A stretch of 64,000 nucleotides of DNA from the NCBI GenBank assembly GCA_033816765.1, contig CM066294.1, positions 2,728,001-2,792,000 on the forward strand, written 5' to 3'. Below the pieces are notes generated by a model. That model saw only the letters and a list, made by a program, of their open reading frames with translations. It did not search any database and had not been told where the DNA came from. Of the stretch, positions 1-12,345 are shown piece by piece. Positions within the stretch are counted from its first letter, which is position 1, and the number at the start of each line of letters is the position of its first letter. The DNA comes from Nothopassalora personata. Its lineage: Eukaryota; Ascomycota; Dothideomycetes; Mycosphaerellales; Mycosphaerellaceae. Position numbers and translations under genes: made by a program.

Positions 1-3000
1 CACCCTACGAGGTATAGCCTAGGGATATACACTTATAGAGATAACCGAAAACCTAGTAACCGCTATTATAGAACGACTACCGATAGGAAGCCGGATAATA
101 GGTACCGGATACCTTATACCGTTAGGAACATTTATATTAAACGAATTGCGTAACGTAGTGTAATATATACGCGTACTCTACTTAGAAACGTAGAAGATCT
201 AGGAACGTTAACGAATATAGGTATAGACATAGAAAAGCTCGCGCTAAGTTTAAGCGGAGGCCTCGAGACACGAAGCACGACGTTCTATATACGAATAGGG
301 AAAAGGATTAACTCCCTAGGAATAAGCGACTAAAGGGAGTTATATAACATAGAAAAGGCTTAAGTATTACTAACGACAATAGTGTTTCGAACTAAGATTA
401 TCGTTAACGGGCATAAGATAGATGCTATAATAGATTCCGTAGCGAGCGGGAACTTTACCTCCGAATTATTTATTATAAGATATAGGATCGCTACCTATAA
501 AAAGAAAGAGAGTTATAAATTAATCGCGGTAGACGGATTATCCTTACCTAGTGTAGAGCGCAAGACGATACCGCTACTACTTGCTATCTAACGGCACTAC
601 GAGGAGATTATCTTAGATGTTACTAACATAGCTAGTTATAACATCGTACTAGGTATGCCTTAGTTAAGAAAGCATAACCTAGTAATCGACTAGAGAAGAG
701 GAGTACTTACATTTAGGGAATGCGATTGCGTTATCGACATTTAGCCTACGTAGCGGTAGCGTTCGCTAGTAGATAAGGTAAAGAGACAGCTAAATAGGAT
801 ATAGCTTACGCCGAATAGAAGGATAGAAGAACTACCTTCGACCGGGATAGATACTAGCGTAGGGCCGCCGGGTTACGAAGTTACTAGTAGTAATAGAAGT
901 AACGTACTATCGAAGGATACTAACATCTTAGAGTTAAGTATTCCTAAGGAGTATCGTAAGTAGTCGCGACTCTTTAAAGAGGAAAGAGGTAAGGATGCCT
1001 TACCTAAGCACTAACTATAGGATTATAAGATAAACATTTAGCTAGGGAAAGAGCCTCTATAGGGACCCCTATATTAAATGTCTAAGAAAGAGCTATAGAC
1101 CCTAAGAGAATAGCTAAAGGAGAAGCTAGCTAAAGGATAGATAAGAAGATCTACCTCGAGTGTAGGAACTCTATATATATTCGTTCTAAAACTAAACGGG
1201 AAACTACGACTCGTCTAAGACTACCGAAAGCTAAACGAGATTACGATTAAGAACCGATACCTACTACTAAACATCGAAGAAGCATAAGATAGATTAACCG
1301 GATTAGACTAGTACACGAAGATTAACCTACGAGACGCCTTCTATGCTATACGAATAGTAGAAGGAGAAGAATAGAAAACCGCCTTTAGGATAAGATATAG
1401 ACTCTACGAGTTCTTAGTTATGCTAATAGGATTAACTAACGCACCCGCATCCTACTAGGACCTTGTTAATAAAACACTTAGAGACCTACTAGACGTATAT
1501 ATTATTACTTATATAGACGACATACTAGTCTATATAAGAGGATCCCTCTAGGAGCATACGAAATAAGTCTAAGACGTGTTCAAACGACTTACACGGTTAG
1601 GCTTTAAGATAGCGCCTAAGAAGTACGAATTCTATAAGAAAGAAGTTAAGTTTCTAGGCTTTATTATTAGTACGATAGGAATTACGATTAATCCTACGAA
1701 GATATAGTTAATTAGAGAATAGCTAGAACTAAAGATAGTTAAGGACGTGTAATCGTTCCTTAGACTAGCTAACTATAACCGGAAATTCATTAAGGACTAT
1801 TTAAAGACAGCAGTACTAATAACGATACTTACGAGAAAAGACGTTAACTAGAAATAGGGAAAAGAACAATAAGAAGCGTTTAGGAAACTTAAGGAACAAT
1901 ACGCTTTAGCCCCTACGCTTCGATTATTCGATAGTAGTAAGGAAGTCTATATCGAGACCGACGCGTCTAATATAGTAATAGGCGCATGTCTAATATAGAC
2001 ACACGAGGGGAAGAGACACCTAGTAGCCTATTATTCCCGGAAAATGACTATAGCGGAATAGAACTACGACATCTATAATAAAGAGCTTCTAGCTATCGTT
2101 ACTACTATATAACATTAGAGAGTATACGTCGAGGGCCTACCGAAGTTAACGATTCTTTTAGACTATAAGAATCTTACGTACTTTACGACGATAAAAGAAC
2201 TTACCTATAGACAAGCCCGCTAGTCGGAGCTACTAGGGTAATATAAGTTCGAAATTAAATATACTCTAGGAATAGAGAACGGCCGCGCCGACGCGCTAAG
2301 CCGGAGAAGTAACTACATAGAAGGAAAAGAACTAGTATAATAGAAGATACTTACGATAAACCCCGACGGAAGTCTTAGTACTAACACGAGAGAGTTTAAT
2401 AACATTGTACGAATCCTAAGCGATAAGGAAGAACAGTTCCCTATATCGTAAGGAAAGTACTAAGTACCGAAGGACCGAGAAGAAGAATATATTCGATAAT
2501 ATTACGACGAGCCGACTTATAGACACCCTAGAACTTTAAAGACGGTAGACCTAATATAACGTAGCTTCTTATTCCTATAGATAAGACTAAAAGTGCTACG
2601 CTATATTAAGAAATACGTACACTGCTAGTAGAATAAGGCTGCTAGATACGCTAAATATAGTTACCTATAGTTTAGGACGCTACTAACAAAACTATAGGAC
2701 GAAGTTATAATAGACTTTATTACGAAACTCCTAGTGTCTAAGGATTAAGTTATAGACTAAACATACGACATAATACTAGTTATATTCGATAGGCTTACTA
2801 AGTACGTACACTTTATTTCTACATTAGAAATATACACTATAGAGTAGCTCGGATACCTTATACTAGATAGGTTAATCCGATACTACGGATTCCTAGAGAT
2901 ATTTATTACGGGCAGAGATAAGCTCTTTACGTCGAACTACTAGAAACCACTTATCGGAACGATCGGAATTAAACATAAACTGTTAATAGTATATTATCTA

Positions 3001-3760
3001 GAGATAGACGGATAAACGGACAGAACAAATTAGACATTAGAACAATACCTACGGTACTATATTAATTACGCATAAGACAACTAGGTTTTACTACTACTAA
3101 TAGCGTAGATTACACTAAACAACTATAAATTAGAGACAACTTTAACGACGCTATTCTATACGAACTTTAGAAAAGATCCTAACCTATTCGGAACACCTAG
3201 ATCCTACCTATAAGCCGAAAGAGCTATCGTAACGACGGAAACTCTTAAGGAAGTATATAAAAAGGCACGTAAGGCGATCGAAGATATATAATAGAAATTG
3301 TCTTAATAACGGTAAGACACGAGAAAAATAGCACCTCTACTTAAAGAAGGAGATAAGGTCTATCTCCTTATAAAAAACTTAAGAATAAGAAGATAGACTA
3401 AGAAACTAGATTACGTTAAGGTCGGACTATTTTTTATCGATAAAGTTATAGGACTAGTTAACTACCGCCTACGACTACTACCTAGCGCGAAAATCTACCT
3501 AGTGTTTTACATCTCTAAGTTAGAACCCGTAGACGCTCAAACACCTTACTAGGAGAGCTTCTATTTCGAGCTAGAAGTAGAAAACGAATTCGAAGTTAAA
3601 AAAATCCTAGATAAAAAAGGTTAGCAATACCTTATTAAATAGAAAGAATACGACGATTTAGAAAATACCTAGGAACTAAAAGAAAACCTATAGAACTGTT
3701 AGTAGAAGATTCAAGAATATTATAGGACCTAAAAAGAGAGCCCTACGGACTAAGCGCTAT
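1..3760 (+). pseudogene. Element A: RIP-degraded Ty3/Gypsy chromovirus gag(end)-pol
   Basis: This is the polyprotein of an LTR retrotransposon, dead from many stops at former Gln and Trp codons. Reading through the stops gives domains in the usual Gypsy order. An aspartic protease lies near 400-590 (IDSVASGNF, a decayed DSGASGNF-like site). Reverse transcriptase follows at about 1170-1900 (YIDDILVY near 1520), RNase H at about 1950-2300 (TDAS, then NYDIYNKELLAIV) and integrase at about 2480-3300. A chromodomain occupies about 3570-3730 (KKILDKKG, then a WKEY-like KEYDD). The gag 5' part and the 5' LTR lie outside the window. CpA and TpG are scarce and TpA is abundant, the RIP signature. Assignment to the chromovirus branch rests on the chromodomain and domain order. 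Confidence 0.88.
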
Positions 3761-3782
3761 TAGCGACTAGCCCGCTAGGAAC

Positions 3783-3903
3783 AACTAGAATAGGAATCGA
3801 ACCTACGACCTTTAACGGTATAAGCCCCGAGGGACTTAACTACATACTATAAGCACGTAGTACAATACGCTATTAACGCTCTACTACTAAGCTATATAAC
3901 TAA
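3783..3903 (-). tRNA. RIP-degraded tRNA-like sequence with A and B boxes
   Basis: On the minus strand an A-box-like TAGCTTAGTAGTAGAGC is followed by AAGGTCGTAGGTTCGATTCC, which contains a perfect GGTTCGATTCC B box. A 7-nt acceptor-like segment lies on each side. The stem TTAAT/GTTAA could be the anticodon stem, separated by an intron-like insert, since 121 nt is too long for an intronless tRNA. C-to-T and G-to-A changes fit RIP. The anticodon cannot be read because the expected U33 is absent. It lies between the pol end and the antisense frame of element A. It may be a captured tRNA pseudogene or part of the element. Confidence 0.42.
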
Positions 3904-3964
3904 GATTAATAAGAGAGAGGAAAAGTTATAAGTTATATCCCTTACGATAATACGAAGAGACTAA

Positions 3965-4600
3965 TTAACGAGCGTGCTTACCTATAGAAGGACTAGAACT
4001 CGAGGAAGCCGCCGTAGCCTCCTCTAAAGTCGGATATAACTAGAAGGCATTATCCGGAATTATCGAGAGATCCTCCTAAGAAGGAATTAGCATTTAAAAA
4101 ACACCCTCTAATTCCTTCGGACTCCCTTTAGGAACGAGAAGACACGATAAAGGCGTAGATAGAGCTTCGATACCCGTACTCGAAAGGCCCTAAAGATCCT
4201 TAAAATTCTTTACTATCGCTTTCTCTTTACGATCCTCGGTAATACGGAGTTGTTTTCGAAGGCGATAGACTTTTAATATCGCCTTAGTTACCTTCTCTTT
4301 AGCTTTATCGAGCTTACGCTTTAGCCTTCGACGCTAGAGACGGAATCTCTCCTACTCGGTCTACGTAACTATTACATTATATTTAACACCTTTTTAGACA
4401 TACTCTAAATAAGAGCTAAAACGTACATCTACTACGTAACGAGGACTCTTCTTCCCTTTAGGCACTCGAGCCTTCCGATAACTAGAATAAGGGAACGGCA
4501 TTTCGCGGCCTTTAGAGTCGATACCTAGCGCTTAACGTTCGCGACGCTCCTAACGGGTTAGCGGTTCGCTACTTATAGTTAGAAGGAAAAGGAGGGAAAC
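3965..4600 (-). pseudogene. Antisense reading frame between pol and 3' LTR of element A
   Basis: One minus-strand frame reads coherently for about 200 codons once the RIP-type TAG/TAA codons are read as Gln/Trp. It begins with a segment like DSKGREMPFPYSSYRKARV. It then has a basic, coiled-coil-prone stretch (KRKLDKAKEKVTKAILKVY, then RLRKQLRITEDRKEKA at about 4215-4330) and ends in a Ser-rich tail. It is opposite in direction to pol and lies wholly inside the element, upstream of the polypurine tract. No enzymatic motif is visible and I do not assign a function. Antisense extra ORFs are known in some plant Ty3/Gypsy lineages; a relationship is not implied. Confidence 0.45.
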
Positions 4601-4636
4601 ATACGAAGAAAGAGAAAAAACTTGGGACGAGTTTTA

Positions 4637-4652
4637 ATAGGGAGGGTAATAG
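4637..4652 (+). other. Polypurine tract of element A
   Basis: A purine-rich run (TAGGGAGGGTAATAG) lies directly before the TG that opens the downstream LTR. This is where plus-strand priming would occur in an LTR retrotransposon. It sets the right-hand boundary of the internal region. Confidence 0.6.
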
Positions 4653-5030
4653 TGTTACGGTCTAGATTAGAGGGCTACGTAAGACGTAGTATAGGAAGAA
4701 GAAGAACTAAAGGATAAGGACTAATCGCTAAAAGAATTAGAGAGCTATTAAGCCCTAATTACGTACACGACTATAGGGATCGTATATAGTCGTAGACGAC
4801 CGTAGTAATAAGTATATAGTTAAACACGACTAGACGACTAGACAACCGGTTATATAGACGGTCGGACACCTACTACTAGCTAGTATAAGAATCTCCTTTA
4901 TATTTAGGAACGTAAAGAATCCCTTATAGTTTCGATACGTTTAACTTACTGTTTAATATTACTATTTAGAATACACTATAACTAACCTCTACCTTACCGC
5001 TGCTTAAAGTCTTATAGACTAAGACAGCTA
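4653..5030 (+). repeat. 3' LTR of element A (right end approximate)
   Basis: The LTR starts TGTTACGG just after the polypurine tract. Bases 4889-4990 match the reverse complement of about 13560-13680, inside the solo LTR, with mainly transition differences, so this is the same LTR family. The right end is put at an AAGACA near 5030 by analogy with the 360-bp solo LTR. The partner LTR is outside the window, so a target duplication cannot be checked. Confidence 0.55.
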
Positions 5031-5585
5031 CTACTTTATTACTCTCCCTTAACTTCCTATCGGCCCGAGAATAAACCCGATTAAGCTTATCTTCTTAACT
5101 TGTAATATTATTAGGTTATACTAAACCTAACATATAGACGCTATACGCGTCTCCTAGTGTACGTATACGCGTTACGTACGGTATACTAAGCCGGGTATAG
5201 CCGTATTGTATATAAGGGTTAGCTATAGGCTACTCTTATAACTCTTTACCGGGTCGCCAATAGCATTAGCCTCGTCTTTATAGTCTTTATCTTCGGAGTA
5301 GAAGATTCTATACTCTTCTAGAATAGGCCGAGTAAAGGTAGCGGCCGACTTATAGTCGCTAACTTTAATATTCTACTACTCTTTATCTTATTTAAGGGTA
5401 TAAAAATCGTAAGGCGCGGCGGTATTCTAGTAAGCCGATTTATATTAAGCCTTAGTCTTCTTACCTATCTCGATACCTTAGTAATATACGACGTCTAGCT
5501 TAGCCTTTCGTTTAGCTTCCTTTATAGCCCGCTTTATAGTCTAGCATACTTCTTTAACCGCTCGGCGCTCGAAGGTATTTATTAC
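5031..5585 (-). pseudogene. Older RIPped reading frame (layer 1), 3' segment, split by element B
   Basis: On the minus strand a frame from about 5575 down to about 5140 reads ERRAVKEV..., then SEDKDYKDEANAIGDP, with TAG/TAA only where CAG, CAA or TGG would be expected. It continues in the same frame on the far side of element B (13145-13450) once the element and one copy of ATTAC are removed. Its function is not recognised: it is a Lys-rich, partly charged protein with no motif I can name. The last 110 bp (5131-5240) have an inverted homologue at 22649-22757. Confidence 0.45.
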
Positions 5586-5766
5586 TATCACGGCCGCTCT
5601 ATAGGTAAATGGATCGGACCTAGCTCCGCGGATGACTAAGCTCGGCCCGAGCGTCGCTCGCGACTTTATCCCTTCGCGATGCTCTTAGACTCTCTTTCTC
5701 TCCTTAGCTATTCGTTCTAATTAAAATAAGACCTTTCACTTACTTACCTCTCTAAGGCTCGTAATA
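5586..5766 (+). repeat. 5' LTR of element B
   Basis: This 181-bp LTR begins TATCACGG (TGTCACGG before RIP) and ends CTCGTAATA. It differs from the 3' LTR mostly by C/T and G/A transitions. The segment AGCTATTCGT at 5706-5715 is complementary to 5769-5778 just downstream, so transcription would be expected to start near 5706 if the element self-primes. Confidence 0.88.
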
Positions 5767-5768
5767 TT

Positions 5769-5778
5769 ACGAATAGCT
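5769..5778 (+). other. Putative self-primer binding site of element B
   Basis: ACGAATAGCT lies 2 nt after the 5' LTR end and is the exact 10-nt reverse complement of LTR bases 5706-5715. It does not end in the TGG typical of tRNA-primed sites. Tf1/sushi-type elements prime reverse transcription with the 5' end of their own RNA, and this arrangement fits that. The match is short, so the identification is an inference. Confidence 0.55.
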
Positions 5779-5849
5779 TGCCTACACCTAAGTAGGATAT
5801 AAGCGCTATAAGCATTCGCGCGGGTTCTTAATAACCACGACATCTTAAC

Positions 5850-8290
5850 TTCTCCCCTTAGTAAACGCGCATAGGTTACGCTATTTGCGACTCTTATACT
5901 CTTAATAAAAGACGCTATAAGGGCGCGCGACACTTACGACACTTACTTATAACACTCACTTTGCATAGCGACCGTTATAGTTAATAACACCTAGTTTAGC
6001 GTACTAGGGCGCGTTAAACGCGCGAAGCGACTAACCCGACAATCACTCCTCTTTACGAACCCCGAAGAAGCGTTTATATAAACCGACGACGACGACATTA
6101 TGTACCCCGATCTCTCTAAGTACTAAGATAAGGAGAATGCGATCCTTAATAAGTTACCCGAACGCCGCGAGTCCTCCGATACGACGATAAACGGCGACGA
6201 CACTATACCCGTGCGCCTCGACCTCTTAAAAGTCCTACGTAACTAAGACATCGTTCCTCGACTCCAACTAGATAGGAAGAGAGTACCGGGAGTATAGGAC
6301 TTCGCGGCTAAGTTTAGTACACCTATAGATCTAGACGCGTAAGTTACTTATCGCCTACCGATTAAGGAAGTGTAAGAGCTAGATACGCCTCGTCTAAAGG
6401 CCGTAGTAAATAAGGACCTAGACACTATCTATAATGCCCTCTATAAACTCGAAGCCGATTACCGCTAAGCTATCCTAGATAGGGAGGTGCTATATAAAGT
6501 AAACGAGATTAATAGGGCTAAGTACGAAGAAGCTTAAGGCTAGCTTTAACACGTAGCTAAAGTAGCTAAGACTCTTAAGGACTAACTCCGAGAATAGAAG
6601 GATGCTTATAAGAAGGAGTTAGGCGAGAAAAACACCGAGCTATATAAGATAATAGCTAACCGTAACAAGTAGAAGAACTCTACCGATAGTTAGTACGATA
6701 AGGAGAAGTAGAGACGCGCTAAAGTCGCTACCCTATAGACTAAGGTCTTAGAACTCGAAGCGCTAGTACTAGACGAAGCTACTCCTACGTAGGCTAATGT
6801 TAACGTACTTAAGTCCGAAATTACTTCGCTTAAGACTAAGCTCGCCGACTTAGAGCGCGGACGATCTAAGTAACGTAAGGACTAGAACCGTTCTATACGA
6901 TCGCTATCTAAGTCTCGTAAGCGCCGTAGCGAGAAGCTAGTAGATAAGCTAATAGACAAGCTAGTAGATAAGCCTAACGACAAGCCTAAGGAGTCTAAAG
7001 GTAAGCGTAAGAAGAAGTCCAAGTCATTACGTAAGCGTTCTAGTAATAATCCCGACTCCTTATCCTTATCCTTATCCTTATCCTCTTCCGACTCCGACAG
7101 CAATTACGGTGTAAAGCTTCCGCGTAAGAAGTCTAAGAAGAGTAAGGATAATTCCTTAGATTTGAGCTCCTCTAAGTCTAGCTATAACTCCGACGATAAC
7201 GAGTCCCGCGACATACGTCCGAAGGACGACGTCGTTACATATAAGAAGAAGTGCAAGGGAGACTTCGACACGTACACGAAAGTTAATATGCCTTCGCCTA
7301 AGTTCTCCGGTAAGAAGGATATTAAGGGTAACCTAGTTATACTATTAGACGAGTTCCTCACTTAATTTAGTAACAAGATCGGCGTTACTAAGTTTAAGGA
7401 CGTCAATTGCGCGCTCCGTTTCTTCTAAGACTACTACATAGGCTTAGCCCTATCTTCTATTAAGCATCGCATTCCCTAGAAGATTAACCTTAGTAAGGCT
7501 ACTAAGGTGTATAAGCCATTTAAGACCGTCCGTTAAGCTATTAAGTTCTTACATAAGAACTTCGGTATCTACGATCCTAAGAACAAGGCGCGTAAGGCCC
7601 TCGACGCGTTGAAGTAAGGCGATAACACCTTTAGCGTCCTCTACGCGAAGTATTAAGCTCTAGCTACTTAGCTGCCTCCTCCCTTAAGTAGTAAGTAAGC
7701 TACCCGCGATCTTAAGAAGAAGCTAAACTATAAGTACCGTAACCGCATCGTCGGCCTTACGTTTAACCGCGTCGATAAGCTCGCTAACCACTACTATAAG
7801 CTTAAAAATAAGCTCGAGTAGCTAGACTACGATCTACCTAAGAAGGCTACTACTAAGAAGGATAATAAGGATAAGAAGCCGAAGGGCCCCGGCGCTAGTA
7901 ACAACACTAACAGTAATAGTAATACTACTATAGGTACTAGTTAGACCTTCGCCGCTACTATACCGGCTAATCCTACTACTCCGCTCGGCCGTTCTCCTTA
8001 TACCGGTAAGCCACTTCTACCGTTTAAGGACCGCCTAGAGTAGTTTAAGAAGTTGCCTAAGATAACATAGGAGATTCGCAACTACCTTAATACTAATAAC
8101 GGCTACTTACGTTACCGTTAGGTTAGACACTCCGTAGGCGATGCCTCGTACCTACTCGACCTATATAAGCGCCCGAAGCCGTTCGTTAGTAACAATAGCA
8201 ATACCGTAGCGCTAGCGGCTAGAGCCTCGGAAAACGCTTAGGCTATTAGTTAAGCGTAATAACTAATAGTCCGACATAGGTAGTATTAGG
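5850..8290 (+). pseudogene. Element B gag remnant
   Basis: This is a degraded gag frame. Its first half has coiled-coil-like, Lys/Glu-rich segments. Around 6880-7160 lies a Ser/Arg/Lys repeat tract (repeated VDKL-type units at 6940-6990 and runs of Ser codons at 7060-7100). About 7260-7950 holds the gag core, matching the layout of element C gag (Lys-rich stretch, then KFSG or KFQG, then core). Only short open stretches survive, such as 7162-7365. A zinc knuckle was not confidently read. Confidence 0.6.
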
Positions 8291-8339
8291 TTATCTACAT
8301 CCTTATTAGAACCCTATATCGCTACGTACGGTATAGGTA

Positions 8340-11300
8340 CACTCCTTACAAGCCTAGTCAAACATGCCCCTAACTACTATAGAAGTAGATAGTAATGAAC
8401 CCTAGCTCTTACATTACTTTATAGTTAAGGGTAGGGTAAATAGACATGTAGCTCGAACTTTCCTTAATAATGGATCTAATTCCGACCTAATTAGTCCTAT
8501 CTTTATACGTAAACATAACATTTACACTCGCCTAGTTAAGCCGTATATACTTAGCCTAGGCGACAACTCTACTTCCTCCGCGTTAATTACTGCTACCGCT
8601 ACTATAACGCTTAACCTTAGCGGCTATTACGAGACTCTATACTACTTCGTTAGCGACATTGCCTATAATATACTACTAGGCTCCGGCTAGCATAAGAAGT
8701 ACTCTCCTAATAAGGACTGGGACCGTAACCTTCTTATATTTAATAAGCCTAAGTGTTGCGGGCACAACCTCTATAAGAGCGTTACTATACTAGTTATCTT
8801 CCTAGAACCCGTGTCGCCGCTACCGGACTACGATTAACTCTAACGCCTAGACATTACGGGCTTGCCTTTACTAGAGCCTATATAGGATGTCTACTACTAG
8901 AATGTTAGTCGCGGCGGTGACATCGAGATCGAGTAGATTAGTCTTACTTAGTTAAACCGTATTACGCGTACGAAAGGCGCCGAGGTATATATAATGTAGA
9001 TTAACCCGACCGATACCGTAATAAAGTCTCCGGTAGACTACATCTCTACACGGGCTCTTAGTCTACACGCTATAATAGTAAGACCGGTACGGACCGCTCC
9101 TTACGCCGCTACCGTATGCGCTATATATGTCGAGGACGCATACGCCTAATCCCTCGAGATACGGTAAGAGCGCGCCGAGGTGTATACTATATTAGCCTCT
9201 AATTACGACACCTTCATAGAGAAGCTATACCGTAAACCTAAGCCTCCTAAGATCCTTAGTAAGTTACCTAGCCGGTATTATTATCTTTAACTACTGTTCT
9301 TAAAGTAGGACTTAGATAAGCTTCCCCCTTACCGGCTAGGACTAGACTATGAAATTAAGCTTAAAGAGGGCTCTACTCCGCCGTTTAAGAGGCCCTATCC
9401 TATCACTAATAAGGAAGCGGAAGTAATTAAGGCTTAGGTAGATAAGTAGCTTAAGAAGGGCAATATCTAGCAAAGCAATTTACCGGCTGTATCCCCTATC
9501 ATTATAGTGCGAAAGCCTAGTAGCGGATTACGGGTGTATATCGACTATCGCGCTCTAAACGTATTAATAGTAAAGTCCCGCTATCCTATTCCCCTAATTT
9601 AAGACATACTAAATCGCATTAGCGGTAAGAAGTACTTTACTAAGCTAGATGTTATCGCTACGTTTAACCGTTTACGTATTGTAGAAGGTAACGAATGGAA
9701 AATAGCGTTCACGACACGCTATAGCTAGTTCGAATGCCTCGTTATACCCTTCGGCCTATACAACGTACTAGGAACGTTCCAGTCCTATATTAATAACGCC
9801 CTCCGAGAGTACCTTAACGACTTCACGTCGGCATATCTAGATAACGCTCTCGTGTTTAGTGATACACTTAAAAAACACTATAAGTATGTCAAGAAGGTAA
9901 TGTAGAAGCTTCTCGATGCTAGTCTTTAGCTCGATATCGACAAGTGCGAATTTTACGTCTAGTAAACTAAGTACCTAGGTCTTATTATTAGAGCTAATAG
10001 TATTCGCATGGACCCGGAGAAGATTGCGGCGATTTAGTACTAGTAGACTCCTCGTAACTTAATAGACGTACTCTTATTCCTCGGGTTCTATAACTTCTAC
10101 CGCCGCTTTATTAAGAACTATTTAGGCATTACGTACCCTATGATTTAGCTTACGAAGTAGGACGTACCGTAGGTGTGGTTACCTAAATGCGAGCGTAGCT
10201 TCTAGGTAATAAAGGAGGCTTTCGAAGAAACTATCGTACTAGCCTACTTCGTAGCCGGTAGAGAGATAAAGCTAGAAACTAATGCTTTAGACTACGTCAC
10301 TACCGCTGTGCTATCGTAATACGATCCCGAACTCTAATAGTAGCGTCCTATAGCTTTTATGTCTAAGAAGATGTCCCTAGTAGAGTGTAACTACGACATC
10401 TACGATAAAGAGCTCCTAGCTATCGTAAAAGCCTTCGAGGGAAAGAAGCCGGAGCTTATAGTAGGCGATATCGATAACGAGGACGTCGTCTTTAAGAACT
10501 TTGTAGACCGAGAGAGCGGTAAGCCTATCTTAGTTTATACTAACTACAAGAACCTAGAGTACTTTATATTAACGAAGTGACTAAATCGTCGATAAGCTCG
10601 ATAGTCCGAGTTTCTATCCTAGTTCTTCTTTAAGATCGTCTATATCCCCGGTAAGACTAACGTTAAGCCTAATACTCTTACTCGTAGACCGTAGGACGTG
10701 CCCGCTAACGAGACCCATGCGCGTATATAACACTAGCGCTAGGTGCTACTACCGGAGAATAGGTTCGTCGCATAGTATAAGATTAAGCTTTATACTACCG
10801 AGATCCATTTAACTAGCGGTAACGTAGTAATGTACCCTATAGAGGTTTTACCGCCGCCGCGCCTACGAGAAGACACCGAGCTTATAAACGAGGTTCGTAC
10901 TATATATAATACGCTAGAGATATAGTAAGCTATGCGTTAGCTTAACGTAGGAGAACCCTACACCCTACTACGTTAGCATAAGATAGACGACTCTAATACG
11001 ATTACTATAAGTAGACTTATCTACCTCCGTAACCGCTACGGTAGATATCACGTATACGTCCTAGATGCACTAGGCCTCCGTTTTAAGATCTTCGAAGCCT
11101 ATTATAGTACCCCTTCCGCTAGGCATCTAGGACGCGCGAAGACATTCGACCTTATTACGCGTAATTTCATATAGCCTAAACTAGCGTAATATCTTCGTAA
11201 CAAGATCTATAAGTGCTAGACCTATAAGTCGACTAGGGCTTCTTAAGTGTAATATCTAGGACTCCTATAGCTACTGCTAGTACTGTTTAGCCTATAGGAC

Positions 11301-12345
11301 GACATTACAATAGACTACGTAGTAGGCCTACCTCCGAGCGTCGGGTCCTATAATAGTACTACGTACGAGAACGCCGTAACTATTACCGACCGTATAGGTA
11401 AAGGAAGCTATATAATACTAGTTAAGGACTTGACGGTAGAAACACTCGTATACGTGTTTATCCGCGACTACTACCGGCTACACGGCGCACCCCTATCTAT
11501 TATCTCCGACCGTGGGTCCTAATTCCTCTCCGCCTTCTAGTAGCGTTTCTACGAGATTATCGGCATCGATTATAAGCTATCTACCTCCTTTTACCCGGAG
11601 ACCGATAGGCAATCTAAGAACACGAATAAGGAGATAGAGAAGTACCTCCGGGCTTTTATAAACATCGCGTAAGATAACTAGGTCGACCTCCTTCCGCTAG
11701 TAGAGTTCTCTAAGAATAACTATATTATAGAAGTAATAGGCGTATTACTATTCTATGCTAAACGCGGGCGTAACCCTCGTATTAACTTTAATAGTAACCC
11801 GCTATATGCCCTCCTACTAACTTAGTAACGCCTTAGCGCCGAAAAGGCTAAGAAGTTCGTAAAGGGCATATAGCATATATATAAGTAGCTACGGGAGCTA
11901 CTAATCTACGATAAAGCGATCTAAGCGGATAATGCGAATGTTAACCGTACGGTTCCTCCTCGATACTCTAAAGGCTAACGCGTATACGTTAATACTAAGA
12001 ACTGGAAGTTAAATAGACCGTTGAAGAAGCTAGACTTTAAGTGGTATAGACCTATAACTATCTTAGCGTGCCTAGGACACAATGCCTATCGACTAGACCT
12101 ACTAGTAGAGATACGTGTCTATAATGTTTTTCACTCTAATCTACTCCGGCTAGTAGCTAAGGATAATAAAGCTCGGCCTCCTACGATTAAGGTTATTGAC
12201 GAGGAAGGCATTACTTAGCGCGGCTAGTACGTAGATCGCATCCTAGATAGTAAGCCTAAGGGTAGGGGTATTAGCTTCCTTATGAAATGGAATGGATAGG
12301 ATACCCGGAAAATGAAGTAACCTAGGAGCCCGCGAGTGTAATAGT
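8340..12345 (+). pseudogene. Element B pol remnant with chromodomain-like end
   Basis: Reading through RIP stops gives protease (near 8450-8650), reverse transcriptase (about 9360-10000), RNase H, integrase and a C-terminal chromodomain-like segment. The RNase H connection at 10359-10580 is still open and aligns well with element C. The integrase zinc region and catalytic core span about 11090-11700. The chromodomain-like segment at about 12220-12330 contains ILDSKPKGRG and FLMKWNG. Stops are almost all TAG/TAA at former Gln/Trp positions. No full-length product is possible. Confidence 0.8.

Noticed and set aside
6882..7103. 73-codon minus frame rich in Ser/Leu/Arg in element B
   Set aside because: Antisense image of the Lys/Ser repeat tract of gag; repetitive composition, not a gene.
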